From Sphagnum compactum (lineage: Eukaryota; Bryophyta; Sphagnopsida; Sphagnales), in NCBI GenBank assembly GCA_965153455.1, contig OZ234498.1:3472001-3536000 (forward strand): 64,000 nucleotides of DNA, written 5' to 3'. Under the pieces are notes generated by a model that made no database searches, was not told the DNA's origin, and saw only the letters and a program-made list of their open reading frames with translations. The translations under genes and the position numbers were made by a program. Position 1 is the first letter of the stretch, and each line of letters starts with the position of its first letter. Below, piece after piece: positions 34,256 through 45,959 of the stretch.

Positions 34256-34804
34256 TGCCAGGGCCAAAAGGTCGTACTAATTAAGGCCGATTCAGTATAG
34301 GAGAAGGGTCTGAAAATAGACCCTTCACCTACGTAAAGCACAGCAGCTCTTTTTAACCCTAACTCTTCTTTTTTCCAGCGCATCTTTCCAGCGAAAAGAA
34401 ACCCGAAAATGATGCGCGGTGCATCATACTGTCACTTCGCCGTTTTTTTTCCCCCACTTTATTGTAAGTCGGTCATATTTAACGAGGCGAACTTCCTCTG
34501 TCTGCATCTCCTTAGTTTCTAATGTATTTGTAGATTTTACCTTTTTTGAATAAAAATGAATTTTTAATTTATTTCATGCAACCAGCAACAGTTTTTTGAA
34601 TTACAATGTTGAGATATTTAATAATAAAAAAGATTTTTGTGAATTATATGTATATGTTTAACACATTTTTATCTCCAGTGAAAAGAAAAAAACTTTATGA
34701 GAGAAAGAAAAAAAAAAGTGAAGGAAACGAAAGGGGGGAAGAATAATCTCCAATGAATAATCTCAATCAAAATAAAAGAATTAAAAATATATATATTCTT
34801 TATG

Positions 34805-35040
34805 TGACCCAGCAGCCACATTGGTGCACTAGCCATTGGGAGACCCATCATGACTCAGTTGTGGATGAACCCTAACTTGGCATAAGGTTCTACCTTGGTA
34901 ACCTATCTTGCACAACCCTCCTGCCCCCACTTGTCCTCTACCTAGGTGCCTACTAGGTAGATGGTACCTCCCATAAGTAAGCAAGGAATGCAAGTGGTTA
35001 GTAGGTAGGTAATTAATTAGGTAATTTTGCCTAATCTGGC
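34805..35040 (+). repeat. Dispersed repeat shared with 3060-3240
   Basis: Contains ACTCAGTTGTGGATGAACC, then CTACCTTGGTAACC, then several CTACCTAGGTG/GTAGGTAGG motifs, as in the copy at 3115-3210. The remainder of 35040-35640 has no gene; it includes CCTAGG-rich sequence near 35480-35520. Confidence 0.6.
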
Positions 35041-35657
35041 TATAAACGAATAAAAACTACAAAAATTTAATGAATCCTTTTTAATATATTTCTGGCTACT
35101 TACTGGAACCTCCAGCTAATGTTCTGGCCCCTCCATCAAATCATGGGGCAGAATTTAGGCGACTTTAATTAGAGGTTTTCTCAGGAAATTTCCTTCAACA
35201 AAATGAGAAGTGACTAAATTATCAATGCTATTTGGCAAAATTTCCCCAGTTAATAAAAGGCTGTTCCCTACACCAGAATGCCCTCCCACCACATAAGGCC
35301 TAATGCTCGAATCTTTATGGCAGGTAACACATGTGGATGGGACCTCCCTGAATTTCAGTTGGGCCCAACTCTCAGGTTTGCCTCATGCTGTGAGCCCCTT
35401 AATTTGGGCAGGTCTCACACTCCACAGGGTGTTCCTCTACACTTAGTACTGATAACATAATTTTTGTGTAGGGTAAAGGCCTAGGGTGGGGGGGCACTTC
35501 TCAAAATAAGGGGCCTAGGACGAGGTGATAGCTGAGTTCAACCTCACGTTTTGAGAATGTCTCCCACCTGTGAGCTTTACCCATTGTAAGGCACAAGGCA
35601 AACCTTATCATATGGCTCTAAACATGCATACATCATGGGGCATAGGAGGGGGAGGGT

Positions 35658-35755
35658 TCTTACACCTACTGCTTAAGAGTGAGAGGAATGTCATGCATGC
35701 ATTTCAAGTAGGTGTAAGATCCAAAGCCCACTCTTAAGGAGTAGTAGATGTAAGA
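35658..35755. repeat. Short inverted-repeat element, about 98 bp
   Basis: The left arm, TCTTACACCTACTGCTTAAG then AGTG (35658-35682), is mirrored by CACTCTTAAGGAGTAGTAG then ATGTAAGA (35729-35755). A third GTAGGTGTAAGAT lies inside. It could fold as a hairpin or be a tiny foldback element. Flanking target duplication is not clear. Confidence 0.65.
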
Positions 35756-36267
35756 TGTCTCTTTTTTATGAGAAAAATTCACATAATTGACAAAAATTAA
35801 CTTTTTTTTATTCTTCTTTTTTATACTCGGTGACTTTTTTTCTTTTATTGCCCCTTTCTTTTTTTTGCCTCTTCTTTTCTTGATTTTTTTTCCTTTTTTC
35901 TGGTTTTAATTTTATCTTTTACCTTCTATTTTCCTATGTTTTTCAAGGTTTTTCTTTTTTCTCTTTTTTTTTTCTCTCCTTTCGTTGGCTTTGTAAGAAG
36001 CGTTGAAGGAGCAATAGTGAATAGTCTGGTCCGAAACGGACGTAAAATTGTAAACAGTAAACAGAATAGGTACATGGCTTGGTACATGGCTTGGAAAGAA
36101 GAGTTTAATGTATAACTTTTGATTAAGTTAACTATGAAGACTAAATTCCTTTTTCGATGAAAGCTTTGATGGTTTTAAGAAAACAAAAGTTTGAAAAGCT
36201 GAGATCAAGTGGGAGGGCTATTATTAATCACCTACGCACCTTTTTTTTTCATCCCTCATGTTGAAAA

Positions 36268-36575
36268 GGTGAAGCGAGGTGGGGTGGGTTGTGGGCTTTC
36301 ATCACTCGCTTATCAACATGGTGAATTTTTTTTAAGTTAAAGGGGTGAAGTGAGGAAGGTTGGGAGGGTTTCCATCAATCACCTACCCACATAGTGAAAA
36401 ACAATTCAAGCTAGAAGGGTGAGGTGAAGGAGGAAGGTTGGGGCTTCCATTATTCTCACATACCTACATAATGAATTTTTTTTTAACTTAGAGGGATGAG
36501 GCAAGGGAAGAAGGTTGGTTGGGCTTTTGTCAATCACCTACCCACATAATGAATTTTTTTTAAGTTGTGAAGGTG
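36268..36575 (+). repeat. Minisatellite, about 75-bp unit, four copies
   Basis: Units start near 36268, 36344, 36417 and 36492. Each has GGTGA(A/G)G.GA(G/A)G, GGTTG.G.GGCTT, CATCAATCACCTACCCACAT, AGTGAATTTTTTTTAA. A diverged partial unit precedes them from about 36210. Confidence 0.85.
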
Positions 36576-36669
36576 ACATAAGTATGGCATGTTTATAGAG
36601 GAAAGAATTTTAAACAATAAATTCAAAAAAAATGTCAAAAGATTCATGAAACCCATTCCTAAAATTTAA

Positions 36670-36960
36670 TACTCATTTATTCTTTTTTTCACTTTTTCTT
36701 TTTTTTTTCTTTTTTTCTTTTTTTTTGGGTCTTTCTTCCTTTTGTTTGTTTGTCTTCTTTCGTGTGTGTGTGTGTGTGTGTGTTTTTTTCTTTTTTAGTT
36801 TCTCTCTTTTTTTTGGTCTATTTTTCCTTCCTTCTTCTTTTTATATATTTTTCTTTTTTTGTCTTTCATAGTTTTGTTTCCCATTTTTCCTGATTTTTAT
36901 CTTTCATTTATTTTTATTTTTATTTTTCCTCTTTTCTTCTTTTATTCTTGTTTTTGTTTT
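36670..36960 (+). repeat. Poly-pyrimidine (T/C) tract with GT microsatellite
   Basis: Nearly 300 bases of T with scattered C (TTTTTCTTTTTT style), interrupted by a GT dinucleotide run at about 36763-36783. A similar T/C-rich stretch is at 35760-35990. No gene is present. Confidence 0.85.
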
Positions 36961-37599
36961 GCTTTCAACCATGTGTACATATAATCTACCTAGTAGGGGT
37001 TTACCAAGAAATAAAAAGGGCATAGTTGCAATTAAATAGGCAAACATCTTCATTGATCAAGTTGTATTTGGTTGACATTTTTTTTCTTATTTCTCTAGTT
37101 CTATGAAAATACTTGATGGCAATACACATCGAGTTAAGGGAAATTTCTGGAGGATTATAGTGCACTTTTGAACATGTGAGGCAAAAATTGTGTTTTTTAT
37201 GTCCCCGGCACACCATCATGGGAAAACTACAGGCAAGGTTTGAAATGTTGAGGACATGGGAAGTGATATGCCTAATAACGTAGAGTATACCTCTCAACAT
37301 TGTGCAAATTTTGGTGTTGCTTCTTTTTCACACTCGTTCTCGTATTGCCCAACTTGCATTGTGATTAGTTTCTTATGTAACATATGCAAATTTGGTCAAA
37401 AAAGGATTTTTCAGTCCTACAATAATAGTTGCAAGGGATTATTGACCAAAAGGCCCAAAAGCATTCAAAAAATCAAATTAACAAAACTTAAATTACAATG
37501 AGGTGTATGTAATCAATGTTATAACAACTTCAACTTCTCTTGTTGTTCCTTGGGTTCTAGCCTTGTGTTTTCCTAACTTTACCAAATAAAACTCTAATA

Positions 37600-38090
37600 T
37601 CGAGCCCAAAAAGTTAGGAACTTTAATATCGATGAACCTTAACATAGCTATTGCATATTTTTGGCATGCCACATACCCTAATCATAAGTATTACAAGTCT
37701 TAACAAAGGCTAATTGAATCACAACATAACTATTGCACAATTAACATTATTTTGAAATGAATATTATGATTATGTTAAAAGTCGACATGTTGTAATTGTG
37801 GAACCCCAACATAAGTCATGCACATTTCCCACATACCAACATCATAGTTATTACATGTTATAATTAAAGTTAATTTAACCACAACATAAATTCCTTGTTA
37901 AGTATTTTAACAATATTTTGAAACGAACATTGTGATTATGTTGAATTAGCATACTGTAATCATGGAACCCCAACATAAGTGTTACACATTTCCTACATAC
38001 CCATCATGTAGGTATTACAAGTTATAACAAGGATAATTGAATCCCAACATAAGTATTGCATAATTAGTGTTTCATTATGCTACACACCAA
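37600..38090 (+). repeat. Tandem repeat, about 160-bp unit, nearly three copies
   Basis: Recurrent blocks: CATA.CAT(A/G)...ATTACAAGT.TTAACA (about 37682, 37846, 38003), TGAATC.CAACATAA, TTTTGAAA(T/C)GAA(T/C)ATT(A/G)TGATTATGTT, and GTGGAACCCCAACATAAGT or ATGGAACCCCAACATAAGT. Copies are moderately diverged. Confidence 0.75.
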
Positions 38091-38099
38091 CAACAATGA

Positions 38100-39690
38100 T
38101 GTTTTTTTAGTTAATTTCAAAAAGTGAAAATTGTGTGTATTAATTCAATTGAAAATAGAAAACAATATTTAACAAGCTTATATATTAATTTAAACTAAAC
38201 TTGTTTACATTATGTTACATTTGATTAAACTTCGTAAGATTACTTTTTAATTCATTAAAATAATTAAATTAAAATAATGTAAGAAAAATTTGGAAAACTT
38301 TGAATAAACTAGCTTATTTAACATAAATTAGATCAACTAACATACATTTAGTTAAACTTGACTAAAATCAACTAAAATGAATTAGATTAATATAAATTAG
38401 GGTAAATAGGACATTAAATCAAAAATTTAAATAAGGATTTTGAATTAAATTTTTGAATTTTCTTTCATAAATGCCAGTTTTTACAAATAATTATTTTTTT
38501 CATAAAAATTTGAATATTCTATGGTAGATTTTGAAAATGGCTAAAACATCCCCAAATCCAATGGTTGTATGTTTATATTTTTTTGTCCTGTGGTTTTGTT
38601 TCAATGAGGGACATGTGTATTGCAATGTTTGGGAACCATGGATGTGTCAAATAAAATAAATTAAATTAAACAAAATACTCTATTCATGTAATTATTTTAT
38701 TTTACATATTTTATTCTTTTAGGTATGGTATAAAAAGATGTTTTGAAAAACGTAATATTATGGCTTCTCATTCTTATGTCCTTTTCACATAAACTAATAT
38801 ATGAATTTCAATGGATTATATTTTTTTGATTACATCTTTTAATTGATTATGAGGTACAAAGTAATTAGCTATATCCCATGGAGGGCTAAAAAGGTTAATT
38901 TAATTTTGATTTTTAAAATTTTTAAAAATTGTAATCGTCTTGTGTGAGTATTATTACACATGTTTTGTAACATGTTTAAATATTGCACATGTTTAAATAT
39001 TTTTAAAGGTGACATGAATCCCAAAATAAATATTACAATTAATGAATTTGCAAACTTCAAATTCATTCATGTCAACTTCTTATTTCAATTCCAAGACTTA
39101 CAAAAATATCAAATTTTTAGGATTTGCTATGTTGTAGGATTTTAGCATAGGTATTGCCCGTTCACCAAAATATGGGAAATGGAATCATTGAGACATAGGA
39201 TTTGAAAAAACATTTTGGCACATGGACATAGGAATTGGTTGAAAAATCAAATGTGTGGCATTGGGATATCCAGAAAATCATGACAACTAAATGGTATTGA
39301 ATTTTGAAAATGACATAACCCACCCAGATGATTTCGATATCATTTAATATCTAGGTATTTTGAGCTTAGGTATAGGTTACTCATGGTTAGATAGTTAAGT
39401 AAGCCTAATTACTTACTTGACCCCCATATTATGTAACCTTTTAGAATCATTGTGGCCTTCAAGTATGCACTATTCCAAACACCCCACAACCCACCATAAT
39501 AATAATGATGGCCTCAAATTATCTACTCCATGGCATTATTAGATTTACAATCCAACTATCAAAAATCAACCTAGTTATTGATTGCTCCTTCGAAAAAATT
39601 CACAAATTCACACCATAGATGTATTAAAAAATAATCACATCAACAATGTGCAATTCCAATTGGAAAAAATTTAAAGCAATACTATGCCAC
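38100..39690. other. Very AT-rich, gene-free sequence
   Basis: Composed largely of TTAAATTAAAAT- and TAAACTTG-like sequence. No open frame or structured repeat was recognised beyond short direct repeats such as CATGTTTAAATATT near 38967-39001. Confidence 0.4.
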
Positions 39691-39692
39691 AC

Positions 39693-40250
39693 TTACTTTA
39701 CAAACATAGGTTTTGCCCATTGAAACAACACATATTCGTACTTGTATTTGGATTTCCTACTATGGCTTTTGCCAATATAACAAAAATAATACGTGGATAA
39801 TTTGAAGCTTTGATGTTTTTTGGAGGTATATTTTTCACACCAATCCTTCACGTGTTTTTCGGTGTTAAGAAGGCCATCATTAACCTTTTCAAACACAACC
39901 GTTGGATGAACGATGTCCGTAAATTTAACCAATCATAATGCATAGTGTCCACATACACTTGGTGAAGTATAAATGTTGTGTGGTCACAAAGAATTTGACC
40001 ACCCCATTGGCACTCTTTTGCAATAGCCTTAGCAATCACTAATTGATTTGTCATGGACTTGTTCGTGGCACTTCAACAATTAAAAGGTCATCCCCACTTG
40101 GTATGTTTTCATCAGGAAATTGGGAACATCCACCCACATCAACATGCAGTGGTACTTCACAATCCTTGTAATCATCATTGCCATTGCCATCATCATTGGA
40201 GGCCAATATCAAATCATCCTTAAAGGGTGTTGAAAATAAAACATCCAAAC
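39693..40250 (-). pseudogene. Coding remnants, possibly of a transposon
   Basis: Three short overlapping minus-strand frames (40248-40051, 40054-39848, 39932-39693) follow each other in different frames, suggesting one protein broken by frameshifts. The first is acidic; the second contains AIAKECQWGGQILCD. No domain is recognised. They lie about 2 kb from clearer transposase-like fragments on the same strand. Confidence 0.35.
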
Positions 40251-41825
40251 CTCCCCTTTGGGAACTAAAATATGTGGCACAAAACTCAGAGTGGATTCTA
40301 AAATATCAGTTGTGAACAAAATGATCGCAATTTGGTGTTTACACAAGTTGCTTCAAATTGCTCACTTGTAAGAGCAACAAGCATACATAGTGTAGGGCTT
40401 AGGAACCACATACCATCACATAATCGTGTCTTGTGATAAAGTCAAAGCACACTATGATGGACTTATTTACATGTCACAAAGGCAAAACTTTCTAGGTTAG
40501 ATGCATATTGATAAAACCCATATGCAAGTTGAAAATTCTAACAAAAATGGACTCAAATAAGTGAAATTAACTTCTTTCCCCTTAAGTTTCAAATAATTCC
40601 ATCAATAACATTAATATTCAATGAAAGATGGATTTTGTAATATAGATAATTCCTAGGTCATAGTCCATAAAAAAATATGTTATGGACACATTGCTTATAA
40701 GAAAATTGAAGATTTCTTTTCACAAATTTAGAACATGTTACACTCTCAAGGGTTATGACACTTGAAATTAAAGTTTTTAGAAAAATTGAAATATATGATG
40801 GACGTTATAATGGCTCATTATGCATAGTAACAGTCCAATTTTTTTCAAAGTCCATCACATATTCAAAAGAATTTTTTTCATGACCAAAATGAAATGGAGG
40901 TGTTCAAAAAGTTTGAAACTAAAACATCATTAACTTGGATATGGAAAAATATGCCAACTTTAATATCATGTCAAGGTTTTTTTTTTGGTCCAATTTTTTG
41001 TGTTCAAAAGTACATTAGAAATCTCCCAAAATGGAGTTTGTAGTTTTGGTCCACCTTAGAAATAAGTTGTTGCATGAGCTTAGAGCTTGACGCTAGAGCA
41101 TAGAGTTAGAACTTGGGATCGTAAAATGTTTTTTCCTTTATACACATCCAAGTAAAACCCAATAATTTAACTACAAAATGAATGTTATATAGGTAAACCT
41201 AAAAATAAACATGGGGATGGATGTAAACATTCATCTTCATTATGGATGAATGATTTTTTCATTCATCTAATGTATGAATGAAAAAATTAATTGAATTTAC
41301 ATGTTTTTAATATATAAAATTTCCATCAAAATTATGAATGAATACTTTATTTTATCATTAAGTTTTTATCAATGAAACTTTTTTCCCCCTTAGTTTTAAT
41401 TAACTAGAGCTTTATGAAACACAATTTAATTCTATATGATATAACATTTGTTGAATAATATAATGTAAATTCCATTATAAATGTATTTTTAATTCTGGTT
41501 TTAAATGCCATTATTTTCAATATATCTTAACTATGTTACTATTATCATGGTAACATCCACCGCATGGTCACTGTTTATTATATATATTATTTTATTTTAA
41601 TTTTCAAAAACTTTTGTCTTTTTTCTTTTGGGCAAACTAACTTAATGTTGTTGACAACAATGGGTTTTTGAAATAAATAAAAATTCAATTTCAAGCACCT
41701 TAATTAACATTTTTCAAACAACCTACTATCTTAGATAACAATGGGGTTCTTTTTTATAATTATTTATTTTCAAGGTGCCCTAATTTTTCATAAAACACAT
41801 ATATATTTTTGTTGACAACAATTGT

Positions 41826-41859
41826 GGGGGCGGGGCGGGGGGGGGAGGGGGGGGGGGGG
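41826..41859 (+). repeat. Long G-tract, potential G-quadruplex
   Basis: A 34-base stretch that is almost pure G (G5 C G4 C G9 A G13), embedded in DNA that is otherwise more than two-thirds A+T. It easily satisfies the four-tract G-quadruplex pattern. No gene or promoter is visible nearby, so a regulatory role is not implied. Confidence 0.85.
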
Positions 41860-42401
41860 TTCATCCCATGACAATATTTTTAAAAATTATTTAGCATTTT
41901 TGATGAAAATTATTTTGGTCCAATCATCATAATTTCCCTTATTGTCACATTATCCATCATTATTAAATGACATTCAAATTTGAAATATTAATATTTGGAT
42001 AACAAATGAAAATGGATATAAACAATTTTTTATTTATTTATCTTCCATTCGTGGATGAATTTCATCCAATGATTTATTTATTTAATCCAACTCATAGATG
42101 GAATTCATCCATATAAAAATGACATTCATCCATATGAAACCATTCATCTATGGACACATTCATCCATGTAGGTGGATTAGAATCACATTAGGTTTCAAAC
42201 TAAAGCTCAAAGCTCAAAGCTCAAGCTTTATGCTCATGCACAAACATCCTCGTCCACCCTAGTGTGCTTTCACTCGATATAACATGCCGTGGTTCGTCAA
42301 TATTTGTTGGAGAATTCAAATGCCCTTTGGTGATGGTGTAGGCCTGCAATATGCCATCTTTCACAATCTTTTTGACATTGTGGTTTTGTATAATTCCGTT
42401 T

Positions 42402-42617
42402 CTATTTGTTTTTTGAGCATGGAGATAATGTGTTAAAAACTAGGTTGGTCAACCTCCAAACCAACCATTCAACTCTTTGGGCCTTATTTCTTTCTGTGTG
42501 ATGCTTCAACCACCATTTGATTATGCCATGGTAAGCTTCAATGCTTGTTTGGGTGTCTTGATTTGCATGACGAACTTGATGCACTCCAACCATCCACACT
42601 TCTACATCATGATACAT
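42402..42617 (-). pseudogene. Transposase-like protein fragment (plant MULE/SWIM-type family)
   Basis: The frame contains HANQDTQTSIEAYHGIIKWW then RVEWLVWRLTNLV. This resembles the conserved stretch (NQxTQASIESYHGALKRWL and RRLDWLVWRLTT) of a large family of uncharacterised plant proteins related to MULE-type transposases. Other fragments on the same strand lie to the right, in the expected order. It is only 71 codons and is isolated by repeats, so is inactive. Confidence 0.55.
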
Positions 42618-42810
42618 AAAACCATTTGGTAGAACGTAGATAGGTCTACGTAATATGTATGTCTAATATACGTTTTATGGACAAACTAAGATTAAATACA
42701 ACTTTATCATCAAATATAAATACACATGAGATATCGGTTTACAAAATTCATGATGTTGATCCTGAAATCTTAAACAAGCTAAAATAATGTTATGAAATTT
42801 AAATAAATGT

Positions 42811-43135
42811 GACATGGGTATTGCAATAATTGGGATGTTGGACTTGAAAATAACTTCAACAAGTTAAAACTCCATATACAATACATGTATTCAATTCACT
42901 GTAAATAATATGTATGTTACATGGATAATGTTATGAATTTAAATACATATGACATGGGTATTGCAATAACTAGGATATTGGATTTGAAAATAACTTTAAC
43001 AAGTTAAAAGCCCCATAATACAATACATATGTTCAATTTATTATAAATGCATATGACATGGGTATTGCAATTTAATTAGGATGGTGGATTTGAAAATATC
43101 TTCAACAAGTCAAGAACCCCCATATTGCAATATGT
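42811..43135 (+). repeat. Tandem repeat, three copies of 104-140 bp
   Basis: GACATGGGTATTGCAA occurs at 42811, 42951 and 43055, each followed by (A/G)GGAT(G/A)TTGGA.TTGAAAATA and TTCAACAAGTTAAAA or a close variant, and CAATACAT..TTCAATT. It overlaps the interval between transposase-like fragments. Confidence 0.8.
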
Positions 43136-43199
43136 TCAATGTTAGCCCTGGAATGTCAATACATATGTCATGTAGTATATTGTTAATTATGTAATAATT

Positions 43200-43507
43200 A
43201 CAACCCAAAATAAAATGTGAATTGAACACATTTACCAAGCCAATCATAATAAGCCCAAAAATAATTGTGATACTTGATAACCCTAGATCCTCCACGGTAG
43301 TCATCAACAACTTCTTTCATGTGCACCCAACAAAATCCTCAATACTTTCTTCATATTCAATTTGAATTTGTACATGGTGGCCCTCAAAACTTGGAAGATG
43401 CGGTCCTTCAAATCTCGATCCTTTGGCACTTTGAAATGAACTTTTTCTTCCAATTTTTCAAAACATGCCATGCACACAAGTACACCGACACATTTTTGTC
43501 TTTCCAC
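43200..43507 (-). pseudogene. Transposase-like fragment, second part
   Basis: The frame 43507-43304 reads FEKLEEKVHFKVPKDRDLKD then IFQVLRATMYKF. A following stretch in another frame (about 43283-43225) gives GSRVIKYHNYFWAYYDWLG. Position and style agree with the region preceding the NQDTQ..ESYHG block in the transposase-like family. It is broken by frameshifts. Confidence 0.4.
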
Positions 43508-43901
43508 ACATGATTACTAATTTTTTTTATCATCCATTAACAAAATAATGATAATTCAACTCGATATAAAAAACATAAATAATCAATCAAAAGGAAAACA
43601 TAACCACACCCATAACCACATGAAAATATTGAAAAAACATTTTTAAAAAAATACCTTCGAAAACAAAACTACACAAAATAGAATTGGACAAGGTAAGAAA
43701 AATTGTCTATTGTACTTGATTACATGATGTTCTTGAGGGGCATCATTTATGATGAAACATGAAGGACTCCAAGCGGGATCTTCTTTCAAGGCGCATTCTT
43801 TCAACATTAATAACCAATGTATTAAGTTTTGTTTACCAGCTTGTGATTACCCATGCTATTGGTAAACCTTGACAATGATGGTCAAACACCATCAACGTGA
43901 A

Positions 43902-44744
43902 TGTCGCAACCCTACTTTGGCCAAGTGTGGGGGTGAAGCCCAACACTTGGAAAAGTTGGAGATTTGGAGTCCTCCAGGACTCCCGAATGTTTAGAGTTCC
44001 ACAGCAAGGCCCAAAACACCTCGCATTGAAGTGTTCTTGGTGTCATTGGAAAGGTCTTGAAACGTAGATATCGAAAATGGCCTCGCATTGGCCATTCGGA
44101 CATTTGCAGCCCAAGTTATGGGCAAAAGAAGGGCCGGGAGTCAAACTGGCAATTTGACTCCCGACCACTAAAAGTCGGGAATCGACCCTTTCCCGACGTT
44201 TCCTGAGGGAGTGCGACATGGCGTTGAAAAGATCTCGACGAGGGCTACAACTTTGGTTTAGACCTCGTTGCGATCGGACTCCGGAGTCGGGAGTTATGGC
44301 CGTTCAAAGTTTTGGGAGTCCAGTCGGGACAGTTTCGGGACTCCATTTCGGGAGTCCCAACAAAATGTGTCATTTGGATGTAGCCTCCGTGGCGAGCTGC
44401 AGAGAATACTATAAGGGGAAGGTGGTGGCTTCCCCCGAGTCCGGGCCGTGGTGAGTCTTGTGTGTCCAAGTGCCCGTGGCTTGTCCCAACACCCAAGGGT
44501 GTCCCGAATGCTAAACTAACCTCTTGCGGTTGGTTTTTGGATGCAGATTCACACAAGCTAAGCTAATCCCTCTTCTTGGTCTAATCCCTGGGCTCCCAAC
44601 TCGACCCTCTACCCCTTTTTAGAGTTGGAAGCCGGGAGCGTGCCCTTCGGTCCCAACTTTCCGCAACTTCACATTAGTGAACCCTCAAGTGGGTTCACCC
44701 CGGGACCAAGGAGCGCGTCAGTGAAGAGGTGGTGCCTTTGCACA
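43902..44744 (+). mobile_element. Probable LTR (solo or 5') of a retrotransposon
   Basis: An 843-bp stretch begins TGTCGCAACC and ends TTTGCACA, so it has TG..CA ends and near-matching inverted termini, and is followed after one base by a primer-binding-site-like sequence. It is distinctly richer in G+C than its surroundings, with sharp edges. Inside are repeated GGGAGTC/GACTCC motifs and a TATA-like CTATAAGGGG at about 44409. No gag or pol follows, so the internal region is deleted or lost. It separates transposase-like fragments, consistent with a nested insertion. Confidence 0.55.
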
Positions 44745-44745
44745 T

Positions 44746-44760
44746 TGGTACCAAAGTTCG
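44746..44760 (+). other. Primer-binding site candidate
   Basis: TGGTACCAAAGTTCG directly after the LTR end resembles the initiator-tRNA primer-binding sequence TGGTATCAGAGC used by many plant retrotransposons, with a few mismatches. Its position supports the LTR call. Confidence 0.45.
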
Positions 44761-45119
44761 CATCCATAGAAAGTATTCCATTATGCCCAAACTCCAACAA
44801 CCAACCAATCTACAATGGTGTTTGTATGCCAATTGTGAAGGGTAAGTCCTGTGTTTTGTTTTCCTCTTGTAAGAAGAAGACATTTTCATGATGGTCCAAA
44901 GTCCACATATGCACACTCATGTGATCATTAAGATGACACTTCCAATCACTTCCTTTTTTCATTTTATTCTCATAGTATCAAATGGTCTTTTGAGTCAAAA
45001 AATCATCTTTTTCAATAAGTCGTGCATTATACTATATCTTCTTATGTTCCTCATATATTTGCCTAGTGGTCAAGCCACTGTCCAAACAATTTTGAATCCA
45101 AGCCTTTAACTTTGGAAAA

Positions 45120-45430
45120 ATGTAGCTTGCATATCAAGATTTACAAGATTGAGAGTCACGATCAAATGTTCCATGGCCTGGAGTACCATCTTCATGGGTG
45201 TGCTCTTGATGATACCAAACAAATTTTGTAACATTTGGATACTTGTACAAGCGCTTCATGGAAAACTTGGCAATGCATCTTCATTTTTTTGATTTGGGAT
45301 GCCTAGGATCACCATAGCAATCCTTTGATCTAAAGTTGCAATGATAGCTACATCCACACACAAGACAATGGTATTCGGATGATTATGTTGTATCCACTTA
45401 CATCCACACTTCAAGTTCATTTATGAACAT
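45120..45430 (-). pseudogene. Zinc-finger-like fragment of the same transposase-like protein
   Basis: Translated on the minus strand, about 45385-45140 reads YHCLVCGCSYHCNFRSKDCY, then after an in-frame TGA, CIAKFSMKRLYKYPNVTKF and WYHQEHTHEDGTPGHG. The spacing of Cys, Cys and His-x-His resembles the WRKY-GCM1/FLYWCH type of transposase DNA-binding finger. It lies upstream (on the minus strand) of the transposase-like core fragments, as expected. Confidence 0.45.
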
Positions 45431-45490
45431 GCATTACTTACAAATGATGACCAAGGTGATTACCAATGGTTGGCCTTTTTAAGGACCAGC

Positions 45491-45694
45491 TTATAGTTGA
45501 TCATACGGCCACCATATGAATTGGCAAGGAACATCTTTGTTATTCTTCATTTTCTCAATGTATTCTCCCACATTTGCCCATGGTATGTATCTTGCCATAA
45601 CATCCACTAGATTCCTGAAACCTTGCAAAGTTTTGGGCATCAAAACAAGGGAGGTTGCATTTTGAGCATTAACATGTTTCAATGGGCGAACCAT
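45491..45694 (-). pseudogene. Coding remnant upstream of the zinc-finger-like fragment
   Basis: A 67-codon frame with SLVLMPKTLQGFRNLVDVM and CQFIWWPYDQL. It lies just upstream of the zinc-finger-like fragment and is probably the N-terminal part of the same dead element. No domain is recognised. Confidence 0.35.
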
Positions 45695-45959
45695 GGTGTA
45701 TTCTAATACAAACTATATTAGATCAAATAGATTATAGTAGATGGGTACAAATCTTTATTTACCAATACCCATGATGATGTTTCATCATAGCCACAAATTA
45801 GCAATGTTTATGTTAGCATTGGCAAACAAAATTGAAACAAAAGGTAGATGTCATAATATATATCAAGAAATGCAAACATGCACAAGGACATGCAATACCA
45901 ATGTCTTAATGCTAAGACATTGTTAAACATATGCAATACATGTAATTGCACTATGTTTA

